A stretch of DNA of 33,794 nt from Ignavibacteriales bacterium (lineage in GTDB: Bacteria > Bacteroidota > Ignavibacteria > Ignavibacteriales > Ignavibacteriaceae), in contig JAGUXE010000309.1 of the NCBI GenBank assembly GCA_020061995.1, positions 1-33,794 of the forward strand, read 5' to 3'. Below are positions 24,278 through 33,616 of this stretch, piece by piece (the first letter of the stretch is position 1; every line of letters begins with the position of its first letter). The notes beneath the pieces were generated by a model. It did not search any database. It was not told where the DNA came from and saw nothing but the letters and a program-made list of their open reading frames with translations. The translations under genes and the position numbers were made by a program.

Positions 24278-24356
24278 TATTTTTCTCCATCAGAAATAAT
24301 TAGATTGAATCTAAATACCGTCCTCTATATCTTAAATAGATAAAAATTCTAAAGAA

Positions 24357-25013
24357 ATGAAAATAATTAATTCAATTTTAATAATAATTATTTGCGTGTT
24401 AAATGTTTATGCGCAATCAGGTGAGTTCAAAATAACCCGCTTAAAATATAGCGGTGGAGGTGATTGGTATAATGATCCCTCTGCAGAAGTTAATTTATTA
24501 AATTTTATTAAAAGTAATACTAATCTTCGTGTTAAGGCACAATATTCATTTGTCGATATTGCGTCTGATGACATTTTTGCGCATCCTTTTTTATTTATGA
24601 CAGGTCATGGTAATGTCGTTTTTTCTGTAACGGAAGCTGAACGACTTAGAAAGTATCTTGAAAATGGTGGATTTCTTTTTATTGATGATGATTATGGTTT
24701 GGATAAAGCGTTAAGAAGAGAACTGAAAAAAGTTTTCCCCGAGAATGAACTTGTTGAACTCCCATATTCACACGGGATTTACAATTGCTTTTATGAATTT
24801 CCTGCCGGTCCACCTAAGACACACATGCACGATGAAAATCCACCTCAAGGGTTTGGAATTTTCATAGATAGAAGATTGGCAGTTTACTATACCTTTGAAT
24901 CGAATCCGAGTGACGGCTGGGCTGATTCCAATGTGCATAATAATCCGGCACAAAAGAGAGAAGAAGCATTGAAGTTCGGAACTAATATTGTCCTCTGGGC
25001 ACTAACTAATTGA
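24357..25013 (+). CDS. DUF4159 secreted protein
   Basis: A 218-residue protein with a signal peptide (about 1-20, ending Val-Tyr-Ala-Gln). The body has the DUF4159 hallmarks: Gly-Gly-Gly-Asp-Trp-Tyr near residues 33-38, Met-Thr-Gly-His-Gly-Asn, Gly-Gly-Phe-Leu-Phe-Ile-Asp-Asp-Asp-Tyr-Gly and a late Gly-Trp. The fold is related to class I glutamine-amidotransferase-like domains, but no catalytic role is established. Its stop is a few bases before the DUF4175 start. These two families commonly sit together in this phylum, often near BatA/MoxR genes, and are thought to act in the envelope. A small perfect palindrome (TTAGATT-G-AATCTAA, 24300-24314) lies 43 bp upstream of the start. Confidence 0.85.
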   Translation: MKIINSILIIIICVLNVYAQSGEFKITRLKYSGGGDWYNDPSAEVNLLNFIKSNTNLRVKAQYSFVDIASDDIFAHPFLFMTGHGNVVFSVTEAERLRKYLENGGFLFIDDDYGLDKALRRELKKVFPENELVELPYSHGIYNCFYEFPAGPPKTHMHDENPPQGFGIFIDRRLAVYYTFESNPSDGWADSNVHNNPAQKREEALKFGTNIVLWALTN

Positions 25014-25020
25014 GTATTTG

Positions 25021-28000
25021 GTGAAGATTGATTTAACATACTATAACAATATATTATCAAAACTTGACAACCTGATTAAGAGAGAATTATTTGTCAATTT
25101 AATAAATGGAGTTCTTCAACTAGTAACTATAGTTATACTATTTCTGTTGATCTCAATTACAGCGGAATATTTATTTAACTTCTCATCCTCTATAAGAACG
25201 ATCTTATTCTTTTTGTTTCTGATTGTCTTTTTTGCAGTCATGTTATATCACATAATATTGCCTGTGATTAAGTCATTCATGAAGAATACCGAAAGTCGTT
25301 ATCATTATGCATCAAAAAAAATCGCAATACATTTCCCCCAAGTTAAGGATGAATTACTCAATGTAATGCAGCTTGTGACAGTTCAGCAGAATAATTTGTA
25401 TTCATCAGGACTTATTAATGCTGCTTTTCTCGATCTTTATAACAAAGTTCGTGATCTAAATTTTGCTTCAATTATTTCATTTACTAAAACTAAAAAACTA
25501 GCCAAAGTTTCTTTAGGTATCACTTTCATATTTGTTGCTATGATTTCATTAAGTAGCGAAGCTCAATCAGCATTTTCAAGATTATTAAATTATTCGAACG
25601 AATTTATTCCCCCGCAGAAATTTTATTTTGAAGTAACTCCGGGCGATGCAAAGGTAACAAAAGGTGAGGATGTATTTATTAAAATAACCGCTTCCGGAGA
25701 GAAACCTCTGAAAATTCAATTCTCTATAAAAGATGAAACACAAACCACTTTCAATAGAGAAACACTTCATGCTGATTCGCTTGGTAATTGGAGTTATAAC
25801 ATTAGGAATATAAGAAATAATACAGCTTACCTAGTTTCGTCTGGAGGAATTGAGAGTCGTGAATATCGAATCGAAGTAATTGACCGCCCCATTATCCAAA
25901 ATTTGTCGTTGAAGGTTATTCCCCCGGCATATTCGGGTTTGCCTATTATTGAACAATCAGATAATGGAAATGTTACAGGCCTTGCCGGAAGCAATGTTAA
26001 TCTTTCCATTCATTCTTCAAAAGAATTATATTCCGCCAAAATTATTTTCAGTGATTCTACTTCGATTGCTCTTGCTGTAAGTGGTAAAAAGGCAAATGGA
26101 CGTTTTACAATTCGCAAGGATACAAACTATTGGCTCACTCTTTTAGATGACGAAAAGAACACAAATTTATCACCAATAACTTATTCAGTAAAAGCATTAG
26201 TTGATCTATCACCTTCTATTGATATGATCTCTCCAAATCGAAATGTAAATTTGAGTGATGAGCAGCGTCTTCCTGTTTCAGTAAAAATAAACGATGATTA
26301 TGGCTTCTCGAAATTAATTCTTAATTATAGACTGTCTGCATCTAGATATGAAACTCCTCATGAAAACTTTTCTTCAATTGAAATTTCATTTAATGCCGGA
26401 CAAAAAGAACAACTTGTAAACTATATATGGAACTTGAGTAAATTGAATTTAGCAACTGAAGATGTTATTAGTTACTATTTAGAGGTTTTTGATAACGATA
26501 TTTTCAGTGGTCCAAAGTCTGCAAAAACCGGACTTTTTACAATTCGTATTCCGTCAGTGGATGAAATATTTGCTAATGCTGACAAGAACCAGGATGAAAT
26601 GGAAAAGGAATTAATTGAAACTTTGAAAGAAGCTGACGAGCTCAAAAAAGAACTAGATAAGATTTCTAAAGATTTAAAACAAGACAAAAAAGATTTAACG
26701 TGGCAAGAAAAAGAGAAAATTGAAAAGACGATGGAATCTTTTGAAAAACTTCAAGAAAAAGTTGAAGAGATAAGTCAAAAACTTGAAGAGACCAAAAATG
26801 AACTGCAACAAAATAATCTTCTCTCTGAAAAGACTTTAGAAAAGTATATGGAACTTCAAAAATTGATGGATGAAATGACTTCTGAGGAGATGAAAAAAGC
26901 GATGGAAAAACTTCAGCAGGCGTTGCAAAATATGGATAGAAAGCAAACGCAGGAAGCACTCCAAAATATGAAGTTTGATGAAGAGCAGTTTGAAAAAAGC
27001 ATTGAGCGGACACTGAATCTTTTAAAACGAATTCAAATTGAACAGAAGATGGATGAAGTGGTTCGTCGCGCTGAAGATATACAAAAGAAACAAGAAAATC
27101 TTGAAGAACAGACTCAAGATGCTAATATGCAAAACCAACAGCAAAGAAATGAACTAGGTAAAAAGCAAGATGAAATCAGCAAGGATATAAAGAAGTTAGA
27201 GCAGGAAATGAAAGACCTTCAGGATAAAATGGAAGATTTTACCGATATGCCTAACGATGATATGGATAAGTTGAATGAAGAGATGCAGCAACAGAAGAAT
27301 GAGGAACTTTCAAAGGATGCTTCTGAGCAATTGAAAGATCAGCAAAAACAGAATGCTCAAAAGAGTCAGAAACAGTTATCGAAAAATATGCAGAAAATGA
27401 GCCAGAGCCTTTTACAGATGCAGCAACAAATGGCTCAGCAAAATCAGATGCAGACTCTCATCGATTTAATGAAAGTATTAAATAATCTAATTTCACTTTC
27501 CAAACAACAGGAGGAATTAAGGAAACAATCTCAAACGGGAGATCAAAGCACGATGAATCCGGAGAATGCAAAACTTCAGAGCAATCTGAAAGCCAATCTT
27601 ACAAAATTAATGAACCAGCTTTCGGAACTTTCCCAGCGGACTTTTGCCGTTACCCCTGAAATGGGAAAAGCGCTCGGTAATGCACAGCGTGAAATGGATA
27701 AATCAGTTGAAGCAATGCAAAATCGTAATTCACATATGACCTCAAATAGTCAGGGCGAATCAATGAAATCTCTGAACGAAGCCGCTGCTATGATGAAAGG
27801 AACAATGGACAATATGATGCAGCCCGGGGGGCAAGGAGGTGGAATGATGTCCTTAATGCAGCAACTTGGACAAATGGGACAACAGCAAATGCAGTTAAAC
27901 AATATGACTCAAATGTTACAGCAAATGATGTCAGGACAAATGAGTCCTGAGCAGCAAGGGCAGCTTCAACGACTTGCTCAACAACAGGAATTAATCCAAA

Positions 28001-28398
28001 AATCATTAGAACAACTTAATAAAGAAGCAAAAGAATCGGGTAAGTCAAAAAGTTTACCTGCGAACCTTCAGGAAATTTTGAATCAGATGAAGGAAGTTGT
28101 AACCGATATGAAGACTGATAATCTTGATGAGAATATTGTTCAGAAGCAGGAAAGAATTTTATCAAAATTACTTGATGCACAGCGTTCAATTAACGAAAGA
28201 GATTTTGAAAAAGAACGCGAATCAAATACCGGACAAAATTTTACCAGACAATCACCTAAAGATTTAAATCTTATAAACAGACGAAGTAATGATCGTCTAA
28301 GGGATGAGTTAAATAAAGCCACGCAAGAAGGTTATTCAAAAGACTATGAAGATTTGATTAAGAAATATTATGAAACATTGCAGAAGATTCAGAAGTAG
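25021..28398 (+). CDS. DUF4175 large membrane-anchored coiled-coil protein
   Basis: A protein of about 1125 residues with two N-terminal membrane spans (about 29-50 and 61-83) and a third near 162-180. Beta-sandwich-like repeats follow (about 200-510), then a very long coiled coil from about 515 to the end. Residues 690-1010 are extremely Gln- and Met-rich. The family DUF4175 matches in topology and in its DUF4159 neighbour. The start is ambiguous: GTG 25021 or TTG 25018, neither with a good ribosome-binding site, so translation is probably coupled to the DUF4159 stop at 25011-25013. The function is unknown; a scaffold spanning the periplasm is a reasonable guess. Confidence 0.85.
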   Translation: MKIDLTYYNNILSKLDNLIKRELFVNLINGVLQLVTIVILFLLISITAEYLFNFSSSIRTILFFLFLIVFFAVMLYHIILPVIKSFMKNTESRYHYASKKIAIHFPQVKDELLNVMQLVTVQQNNLYSSGLINAAFLDLYNKVRDLNFASIISFTKTKKLAKVSLGITFIFVAMISLSSEAQSAFSRLLNYSNEFIPPQKFYFEVTPGDAKVTKGEDVFIKITASGEKPLKIQFSIKDETQTTFNRETLHADSLGNWSYNIRNIRNNTAYLVSSGGIESREYRIEVIDRPIIQNLSLKVIPPAYSGLPIIEQSDNGNVTGLAGSNVNLSIHSSKELYSAKIIFSDSTSIALAVSGKKANGRFTIRKDTNYWLTLLDDEKNTNLSPITYSVKALVDLSPSIDMISPNRNVNLSDEQRLPVSVKINDDYGFSKLILNYRLSASRYETPHENFSSIEISFNAGQKEQLVNYIWNLSKLNLATEDVISYYLEVFDNDIFSGPKSAKTGLFTIRIPSVDEIFANADKNQDEMEKELIETLKEADELKKELDKISKDLKQDKKDLTWQEKEKIEKTMESFEKLQEKVEEISQKLEETKNELQQNNLLSEKTLEKYMELQKLMDEMTSEEMKKAMEKLQQALQNMDRKQTQEALQNMKFDEEQFEKSIERTLNLLKRIQIEQKMDEVVRRAEDIQKKQENLEEQTQDANMQNQQQRNELGKKQDEISKDIKKLEQEMKDLQDKMEDFTDMPNDDMDKLNEEMQQQKNEELSKDASEQLKDQQKQNAQKSQKQLSKNMQKMSQSLLQMQQQMAQQNQMQTLIDLMKVLNNLISLSKQQEELRKQSQTGDQSTMNPENAKLQSNLKANLTKLMNQLSELSQRTFAVTPEMGKALGNAQREMDKSVEAMQNRNSHMTSNSQGESMKSLNEAAAMMKGTMDNMMQPGGQGGGMMSLMQQLGQMGQQQMQLNNMTQMLQQMMSGQMSPEQQGQLQRLAQQQELIQKSLEQLNKEAKESGKSKSLPANLQEILNQMKEVVTDMKTDNLDENIVQKQERILSKLLDAQRSINERDFEKERESNTGQNFTRQSPKDLNLINRRSNDRLRDELNKATQEGYSKDYEDLIKKYYETLQKIQK

Positions 28399-28444
28399 TT
28401 TTTTCGAAACGATTTGGCGTTTATACGGAATTTGTAAAAGACTC

Positions 28445-29086
28445 TTACATTTTGAAAATCTTAATAATATCATCTTCAACTAAGAAAGCATAATCGCTTT
28501 TAACAGACTGAACATATTTTTTTAATTCATCGATTGTTGGATATCCATTTTGTCCAACAAACAATCTTGCATCATCAATTAAAACAATATGGTCTAATTT
28601 TGATTTAAAAATCGCATCAAGCTCCTGTTTTATTGGAGTCTCTGATGCTCCTTTTGCAGTTTCAAATCCAGAATAATGTCCATCAAGCCAAAAGATTGCA
28701 GGAACAGTAATTTTTATTATTAATGAATTTAGAAATTTCTCACTATCTGCGTTAATAATTTCGATATGTTTAAATTTTCTTACTCTCTTCCGAGCAACTT
28801 GATAAAGTTCTTTTGAAAGTTCAATCGAAATTATTTTTTTAAAGTGGTCCCTTTGTGCATATACCATTTCTCCCATGAATGTTCCAGTTTCCACTAAAGT
28901 ATAGATATTAAACTTCTTTTGAAGATCTATTATTGCTTGTTGTTTTATTACATGAGGAGTTAAGCCTTTTTTACCGCTGTTTATCCAACTATGAATTACT
29001 TTATTTTGATGCCTTTTCCTGTTAAGAAATTTTATCTTCTGCCATTTTAGAAAATCAATGATTACCTTTGGTATAAATTTTTTCAT
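28445..29086 (-). CDS. SAM-dependent methyltransferase-like protein
   Basis: A 213-residue protein with a class I methyltransferase-like core. Motif I is Val-Glu-Thr-Gly-Thr-Phe-Met-Gly-Glu (65-73). An Ile-Glu-Leu strand end (88-90) usually contacts the SAM ribose, Asn-Ala-Asp follows at 112-114, and Trp-Leu-Asp-Gly-His-Tyr at 133-138. A Leu-Ile-Asp-Asp-Ala-Arg motif occurs at 169-174. The first 40 residues are basic and without a clear domain. Relatives are often found in glycan or cell-surface clusters, but the acceptor cannot be told here. It ends 46 bp from the convergent DUF4175 gene. Confidence 0.75.
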   Translation of the reverse strand: MKKFIPKVIIDFLKWQKIKFLNRKRHQNKVIHSWINSGKKGLTPHVIKQQAIIDLQKKFNIYTLVETGTFMGEMVYAQRDHFKKIISIELSKELYQVARKRVRKFKHIEIINADSEKFLNSLIIKITVPAIFWLDGHYSGFETAKGASETPIKQELDAIFKSKLDHIVLIDDARLFVGQNGYPTIDELKKYVQSVKSDYAFLVEDDIIKIFKM

Positions 29087-29164
29087 AAGTCCATTTATTT
29101 CAGATTAAAATTATTATTGATTATTGGGTTTTGGAAACTGTAAGTCAAATATATTTACTAATTT

Positions 29165-29584
29165 TTATTCTCCTATCAATGTAACGACCAATCTTCTTGA
29201 TCCGCCTCTATTTCTATGTTCGCAGAGATAAATCCCTTGCCATGTCCCAAGATTGAAGTCACCATTTGTAATCGGAACACAAACCGAACTACCTAACAAT
29301 GAAGATTTGATATGAGAAGTCATATCATCTGTTCCCTCATAAACATGCTCAAAATAGTTAGCACTTTCCGGAACAATTGTATTGAAATACGTTTCCATAT
29401 CGGTTCGAACTGTCGGATCAGCATTTTCATTTATAGTGAGAGATGCAGAAGTATGTTTTATGAATATATGGGCTATTCCTATTTTTATGGAGTGTAACTC
29501 TGGTATGGCCTTTGAAACTTCATTAGAAATCAGGTGAAATCCGCGTGGTTTAGGTTTTAATACTATCTCTTTTTGTAGAAACAT
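29165..29584 (-). CDS. yjbQ: YjbQ family protein (UPF0047)
   Basis: A 139-residue protein of the conserved YjbQ/UPF0047 family. The signature His-Thr-Ser-Ala-Ser-Leu-Thr-Ile-Asn-Glu-Asn-Ala-Asp is at 44-56, His-Ile-Lys at 91-93, and Leu-Gly-Thr-Trp-Gln-Gly-Ile-Tyr-Leu-Cys-Glu-His-Arg at 112-124. The length is typical. Some members have been reported to have weak thiamine-phosphate synthase activity, but the physiological role is unsettled. It lies behind yebC on the same strand, separated by an imperfect terminator. Confidence 0.93.
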   Translation of the reverse strand: MFLQKEIVLKPKPRGFHLISNEVSKAIPELHSIKIGIAHIFIKHTSASLTINENADPTVRTDMETYFNTIVPESANYFEHVYEGTDDMTSHIKSSLLGSSVCVPITNGDFNLGTWQGIYLCEHRNRGGSRRLVVTLIGE

Positions 29585-29613
29585 AAAAATTTATCGAAAT
29601 GAATAAATAAAAT

Positions 29614-29652
29614 AAGACTGACTCAATTTAGTATAAAGTATGACTCAGTCTT
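29614..29652 (-). terminator. Imperfect hairpin after the yebC gene
   Basis: Twelve-base arms (29614-29625 and 29641-29652) pair with a single mismatch around a 15-base loop. On the minus strand the stem is followed by a T-rich tail (TATTTTATTT). It lies about 27 bp past the yebC stop codon and probably terminates or attenuates before yjbQ. Confidence 0.55.
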
Positions 29653-29678
29653 AGAATTATTATTGATACTAATGAAGT

Positions 29679-30389
29679 TTACTGCATATTATGATAAACC
29701 GATTGAACATCGTCATCATCTTCAAGCGCTTCGATAAGTGTATTAACTTCAATTTGTTCTTCTTCATTAAGCTCTTTATAGTTTGTCGGGATATACTGAA
29801 ATTCAGTACTCAATGCTTCTAAACCTTTTTCTTCAAGTCCTTTTTGCATAGAACCGAAATCTTCAAAAGCCGTATAAATATAAACACCATCATCCATTAC
29901 TTCTAACTCTTCAAGTCCGAAATCAATCATCTCAAGTTCAAATTCTTCAGCATCACCGATTGCTTCTTTATCGAGTTTTATTAGAGCTTTATGTTCAAAC
30001 ATAAAAGAAATACTTCCCGTATTACCAAGAGCCCCTTCATACTTTCTGAAAAGATGACGAACATTTGCAACTGTACGGGTTGTATTGTCAGTTGCGCAGT
30101 CAACAATTATTGCAACTCCATGCGGTCCGTATCCTTCATAAATTATTTCAGAATACCCTGATGTATCCTTTGATGAAGCACGTTTAATTGCAGCATCAAT
30201 ACGGTCTTTGGGCATGTTTACACTTTTTGCATTTTGAATTGCTATACGGAGACGTGTATTTGTTTTGGTGTCAACGCCACCGGCTTTAACTGCAATCTCT
30301 ATATCTTTTCGAACACGATTAAAAGCTTTAGACATTTTGGCAAATCGTGCAAACATTTTATGTTTTCTTTTTTCGAATATTCGACCCAT
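29679..30389 (-). CDS. yebC: YebC/PmpR/TACO1 family protein
   Basis: A 236-residue member of the YebC family, which acts on transcription or on translation of difficult sequences, depending on the lineage. It begins Met-Gly-Arg-Ile-Phe-Glu-Lys-Arg-Lys, with a Met-Ser-Lys-Ala-Phe-x-Arg-x-x-Lys-Asp-Ile segment as in Bacteroidota proteins. The conserved Asn-Met-Pro-Lys-Asp-Arg-Ile block (58-64), Tyr-Glu-Gly-Tyr-Gly-Pro-His-Gly-Val-Ala (84-93) and Asn-Thr-Gly-Ser-Ile-Ser-Phe-Met-Phe follow. The C-terminus ends in an acidic Asp-Asp-Asp-Asp-Val stretch. Full length and apparently functional. Confidence 0.95.
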   Translation of the reverse strand: MGRIFEKRKHKMFARFAKMSKAFNRVRKDIEIAVKAGGVDTKTNTRLRIAIQNAKSVNMPKDRIDAAIKRASSKDTSGYSEIIYEGYGPHGVAIIVDCATDNTTRTVANVRHLFRKYEGALGNTGSISFMFEHKALIKLDKEAIGDAEEFELEMIDFGLEELEVMDDGVYIYTAFEDFGSMQKGLEEKGLEALSTEFQYIPTNYKELNEEEQIEVNTLIEALEDDDDVQSVYHNMQ

Positions 30390-30487
30390 AAAAATTCTGT
30401 TTCTTTTTTTAGTGATTCTTTAATATTTATTAATGCAAAAATAATCATGAATTGTGTCAAATAAAATTCTACCGATACAACTTTCGA

Positions 30488-31585
30488 TTAATTATGTGTA
30501 TCGGAAAGGGGAGTGCTATATTTTTCTTTTATAATTTCAAGAATATTTGGTGTATTGTCCGAATCTTCAACAACATTCCCGTTATTTAGTAATACTAGAC
30601 GCGGTGGTGATGAATTCAGGTATGGGAAAAACTCCATCACATCCAAAATGATGTAAGGAAATTCTTTTTCCGCAAAATCGAAAAACGTTTTAACTTGTTC
30701 AGTTTCCCCAAGAAATAAAATTGCCATTGGTGGAAGTCTATATTGTTTCTCAAGATTTGCATAATCTTTTGCGGCTTGCATACAGTGATCACAATCGAGA
30801 CTGAAGAGAGCAACCAGCTTAATCCCGTTGTCAACATCTATTCTAATTCCTTTACTGAAGTTTTTGTAAGCCGCAAAGATTGAGGTTGTTTTTGGAAGTA
30901 GCTTAATTTTTTCGGATTCAGTTTCAACTTTTATTGCTTTTTCGTTTTTAATTGATTCAGAAATCTCAGTATTATTCTGAATGATTTTTATATTGTCAAC
31001 TTTGGGGTCAGGCTCTTCATTAATACTGTTCAAGCTGTCGGAAATCATTTTTTGAATTTTGGTTTCTTCGGGCAAAATATACGGCTTTAATGGAAATAAA
31101 ATGAATATCGCTAAATAGCTTACTATTAAAATAGTGCGAGGTAGTTTATAGTTACGCAAATGTTCATCTTTTATTTTTAAATAAATGAAAATTAATAATC
31201 CCATCAACACCAGATTTTTTATTAACGCCTCGAGGGAAGTCATTGGAAGAAGTTGTCCGAAACATCCGCAATTATCAGCCGAATTTCCTATTGCAATCGA
31301 ATATATCAAATGAACATTAAATATCATTAGGAGGATGAATGAAGAGGGGTAAATAATAGATTTTAGATAAAATTTCTGAAAGAAAGAGAATCCAAGGAAT
31401 AACTCAAAGCCGATTATTAGTCTGGAAAGAAAAGGAGCATAATTCCAACTTGCAATTTTTTGTGAGACCATAGTAAGTTCAAAACTATGAATCGGAAAGA
31501 GCTTTGAAACAGCCGATAATACAAAAAGAAGTCCGAGGAAATAATTGATAATACGTATAATAAGTTTTGTCTTGTCGTTCGCCAT
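30488..31585 (-). CDS. MauE/DoxX-like membrane protein fused to a thioredoxin-like domain
   Basis: A 365-residue fusion. Residues 8-170 have several membrane spans and a Cys-Gly-Cys-Phe-Gly motif (106-110), as in MauE-like and DoxX-like proteins that work with disulfide chemistry. A polar linker (170-235) leads to a thioredoxin-like domain with Cys-Asp-His-Cys (265-268) and a Pro-Pro pair (327-328) in the cis-proline position. The layout suggests electron or disulfide exchange between the membrane Cys pair and the thioredoxin-like site outside the membrane. The start is ATG 31585. It is divergent from the C69 peptidase gene. Confidence 0.8.
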   Translation of the reverse strand: MANDKTKLIIRIINYFLGLLFVLSAVSKLFPIHSFELTMVSQKIASWNYAPFLSRLIIGFELFLGFSFFQKFYLKSIIYPSSFILLMIFNVHLIYSIAIGNSADNCGCFGQLLPMTSLEALIKNLVLMGLLIFIYLKIKDEHLRNYKLPRTILIVSYLAIFILFPLKPYILPEETKIQKMISDSLNSINEEPDPKVDNIKIIQNNTEISESIKNEKAIKVETESEKIKLLPKTTSIFAAYKNFSKGIRIDVDNGIKLVALFSLDCDHCMQAAKDYANLEKQYRLPPMAILFLGETEQVKTFFDFAEKEFPYIILDVMEFFPYLNSSPPRLVLLNNGNVVEDSDNTPNILEIIKEKYSTPLSDTHN

Positions 31586-31678
31586 ATTTGCCTATAAACT
31601 AAAACGATAAATTAGCTTTTCAAAAACTAATCCAAATATTAATTTCTATCAAGCCGAAACGGATTGGTCTCTAATTTG

Positions 31679-31698
31679 ATTGAAAGATATCATTCAAT
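31679..31698. promoter_or_regulatory. 20-bp imperfect palindrome upstream of the C69 peptidase gene
   Basis: Arms ATTGAA and TTCAAT flank a GATATC core with one mismatched pair on each side. It lies 45 bp before ATG 31744 in the region shared with the divergent MauE-thioredoxin gene. This is the size and symmetry of an operator, but no regulator is known. Confidence 0.35.
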
Positions 31699-31743
31699 AT
31701 TATTATATTGACTAAAACAAAGTAAACAATTTGGGAAAACTAT

Positions 31744-33561
31744 ATGAGAAAACTATTTTTAATCTTTGCATTTTTGATTTTAACATTTTCATTGATGCAT
31801 AAAAATACCGAAGCTTGTACAAATTTTATAGTTACAAAAGGGGCTTCAACCGACGGCTCAACAATGATTTCTTACACTGCCGATTCATATCTAATGTACG
31901 GTGAACTTTACCACTATCCGGCTGCTATTTATCCTGAAGGAACCATGCTTGATATTTATGAATGGGATACCGGAAAATATCTTGGAAAAATTAAACAGGC
32001 ATTAAGAACATATAATGTTGTCGGCAATATTAATGAACACCAAGTTGTTATTGGTGAAACCACTTATGGCGGAAGAAGCGAGTTAGTTAATACAAAAGGA
32101 ATTATTGACTATGGTAGTCTGATTTATATTGCATTACAAAGATCAAAAACCGCAAGAGAAGCAATCAAAATTATGACTGATTTAGTTGCAGAATATGGTT
32201 ACTATAGTTCGGGTGAATCATTTTCTATCGGCGATCCTAATGAAGCATGGATCCTTGAGATGATTGGTAAAGGTGAAGGGAATAAAGGAGCTGTTTGGGT
32301 TGCAATGAAAATTCCCGATGGATATGTTTCGGGACATGCTAATCAAGCTCGGATAACAACCTTTCCTCTTAATGATCCGAATAACTGCATCTATTCTCCT
32401 GATGTAATTTCATTTGCACGTGAACGAGGTTACTTCTCAGGTAAGGATTCAGAATTTAATTTTTCGGATGCTTATGCAAGATTAGATTACGGTGCAATTC
32501 GTTTTTGTGATGCACGTGTTTGGTCTTTATTCAGACGAGTAAATAAAGATTCTGACAAATATATCTCCTACATAAAAGGGGAGAATTTAGATCGTATGCC
32601 TTTATGGGTTAAACCGGATAATAAATTATCAGTTCATGACGTTATGCAGCTTATGCGCGATCATTATCAAGGAACCGAACTTGATATGACCAAAGGTATA
32701 GCCGCCGGTCCCTATTCAATGCCCTACAGATGGAGACCCTTAACTTTTTCACATAACGGAGAAGAATATTTTAACGAGCGACCAATCTCTACACCTCAAA
32801 CCGGATTTTCATTTGTATCTCAATCACGAGCTTCTCTACCCAATGAAATTGGTGGCGTTTTATGGTTTGGTTTGGATGATACCTATATGACTGTTTATAC
32901 TCCAATGTATGCGTCAATGACCAAAATTCCCTATAACTTCAAAAAAGGTTTAGGTTCATTAGGTGAATTTACGTGGGACTCCGCTTTTTGGGTTTTTAAT
33001 TTTGTCTCTAATTATGCTTATCCAAAGTTTTCGGTTATTATCGACGATATTCAAAACGAACAAAATCGATTAGAAGGAACCTACCTTTCACAACAGGAAA
33101 GAATCGAAAATAGTGCTTTGGCTCTTCTTAAAGAATCAAAAGGAAAAGCTGTCGATTATTTAACTTCATATTCAAACGAGATGGCTTATAACACTTATTC
33201 AAGTTGGAAGAAGCTGGGTGAAAATCTAATAATGAAATATATGGATGGAACTAAAAAGAGTGAGTTCCACAAACCTATCAATATTGGTTATCCTGAAGAT
33301 TTCAAAAAACATATTGTTGAAGAGGCTGGCGACAAAATTAAAATGAAAAAACTCCCCGGACAAGACGAACGTGAGTTTGCTCTTTTAGTTGAAAAGGGGA
33401 ACAAAGATCTTTCGAGTAAAAAATATGAAGAGGCAAAATCTTCATTTACCAAAGCGTTGAAAATTAAAGCAGACAATGCAGAATTGAAATCAAAAGTTGA
33501 AAAAATTGATAAGATTCTTTCAGATATTGAAAAACTTCATAAAACATATTTAACCGAATAA
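31744..33561 (+). CDS. Secreted C69-family peptidase (dipeptidase-like)
   Basis: A 605-residue exported Ntn-hydrolase. The signal segment (about 1-24) ends Thr-Glu-Ala followed by Cys25, which is the expected catalytic nucleophile of peptidase family C69, exposed by cleavage. It is followed by Thr-Asn-Phe-Ile-Val and an Asp-Gly-Ser-Thr block. The body has the conserved Gly-Glu-Thr-Thr and Glu-Ala-Trp-Ile-Leu-Glu blocks. The last 60 residues form a tetratricopeptide-like pair of helices (about 548-600), which is not a standard part of the family. The sequence before Cys25 lacks the Leu of a lipobox, so lipidation is unlikely. It ends 18 bp before a strong terminator. Likely role is peptide scavenging. 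Confidence 0.9.
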   Translation: MRKLFLIFAFLILTFSLMHKNTEACTNFIVTKGASTDGSTMISYTADSYLMYGELYHYPAAIYPEGTMLDIYEWDTGKYLGKIKQALRTYNVVGNINEHQVVIGETTYGGRSELVNTKGIIDYGSLIYIALQRSKTAREAIKIMTDLVAEYGYYSSGESFSIGDPNEAWILEMIGKGEGNKGAVWVAMKIPDGYVSGHANQARITTFPLNDPNNCIYSPDVISFARERGYFSGKDSEFNFSDAYARLDYGAIRFCDARVWSLFRRVNKDSDKYISYIKGENLDRMPLWVKPDNKLSVHDVMQLMRDHYQGTELDMTKGIAAGPYSMPYRWRPLTFSHNGEEYFNERPISTPQTGFSFVSQSRASLPNEIGGVLWFGLDDTYMTVYTPMYASMTKIPYNFKKGLGSLGEFTWDSAFWVFNFVSNYAYPKFSVIIDDIQNEQNRLEGTYLSQQERIENSALALLKESKGKAVDYLTSYSNEMAYNTYSSWKKLGENLIMKYMDGTKKSEFHKPINIGYPEDFKKHIVEEAGDKIKMKKLPGQDEREFALLVEKGNKDLSSKKYEEAKSSFTKALKIKADNAELKSKVEKIDKILSDIEKLHKTYLTE

Positions 33562-33579
33562 ATCAAAATGAATGTTAAT

Positions 33580-33616
33580 AACCTACTCCCCCAAAAATGG
33601 GAGTAGGTTATTTTTT
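33580..33616 (+). terminator. Rho-independent terminator after the C69 peptidase gene
   Basis: A perfect 11-bp stem (AACCTACTCCC at 33580-33590, GGGAGTAGGTT at 33599-33609) with an 8-base loop is followed by ATTTTTT. It fits an intrinsic terminator for plus-strand transcription and lies 18 bp after the stop codon. Confidence 0.92.

Noticed and set aside
26666..27013. 115-residue open frame on the minus strand inside the DUF4175 gene
   Set aside because: Phe/Ser-rich product typical of the antisense of a Lys/Glu-rich coiled coil.
1..29584. A thiamine theme linking the YkoF-like fragment at the left edge and YjbQ
   Set aside because: The genes are about 29 kb apart with no shared operon, and the thiamine role of YjbQ is unsettled.
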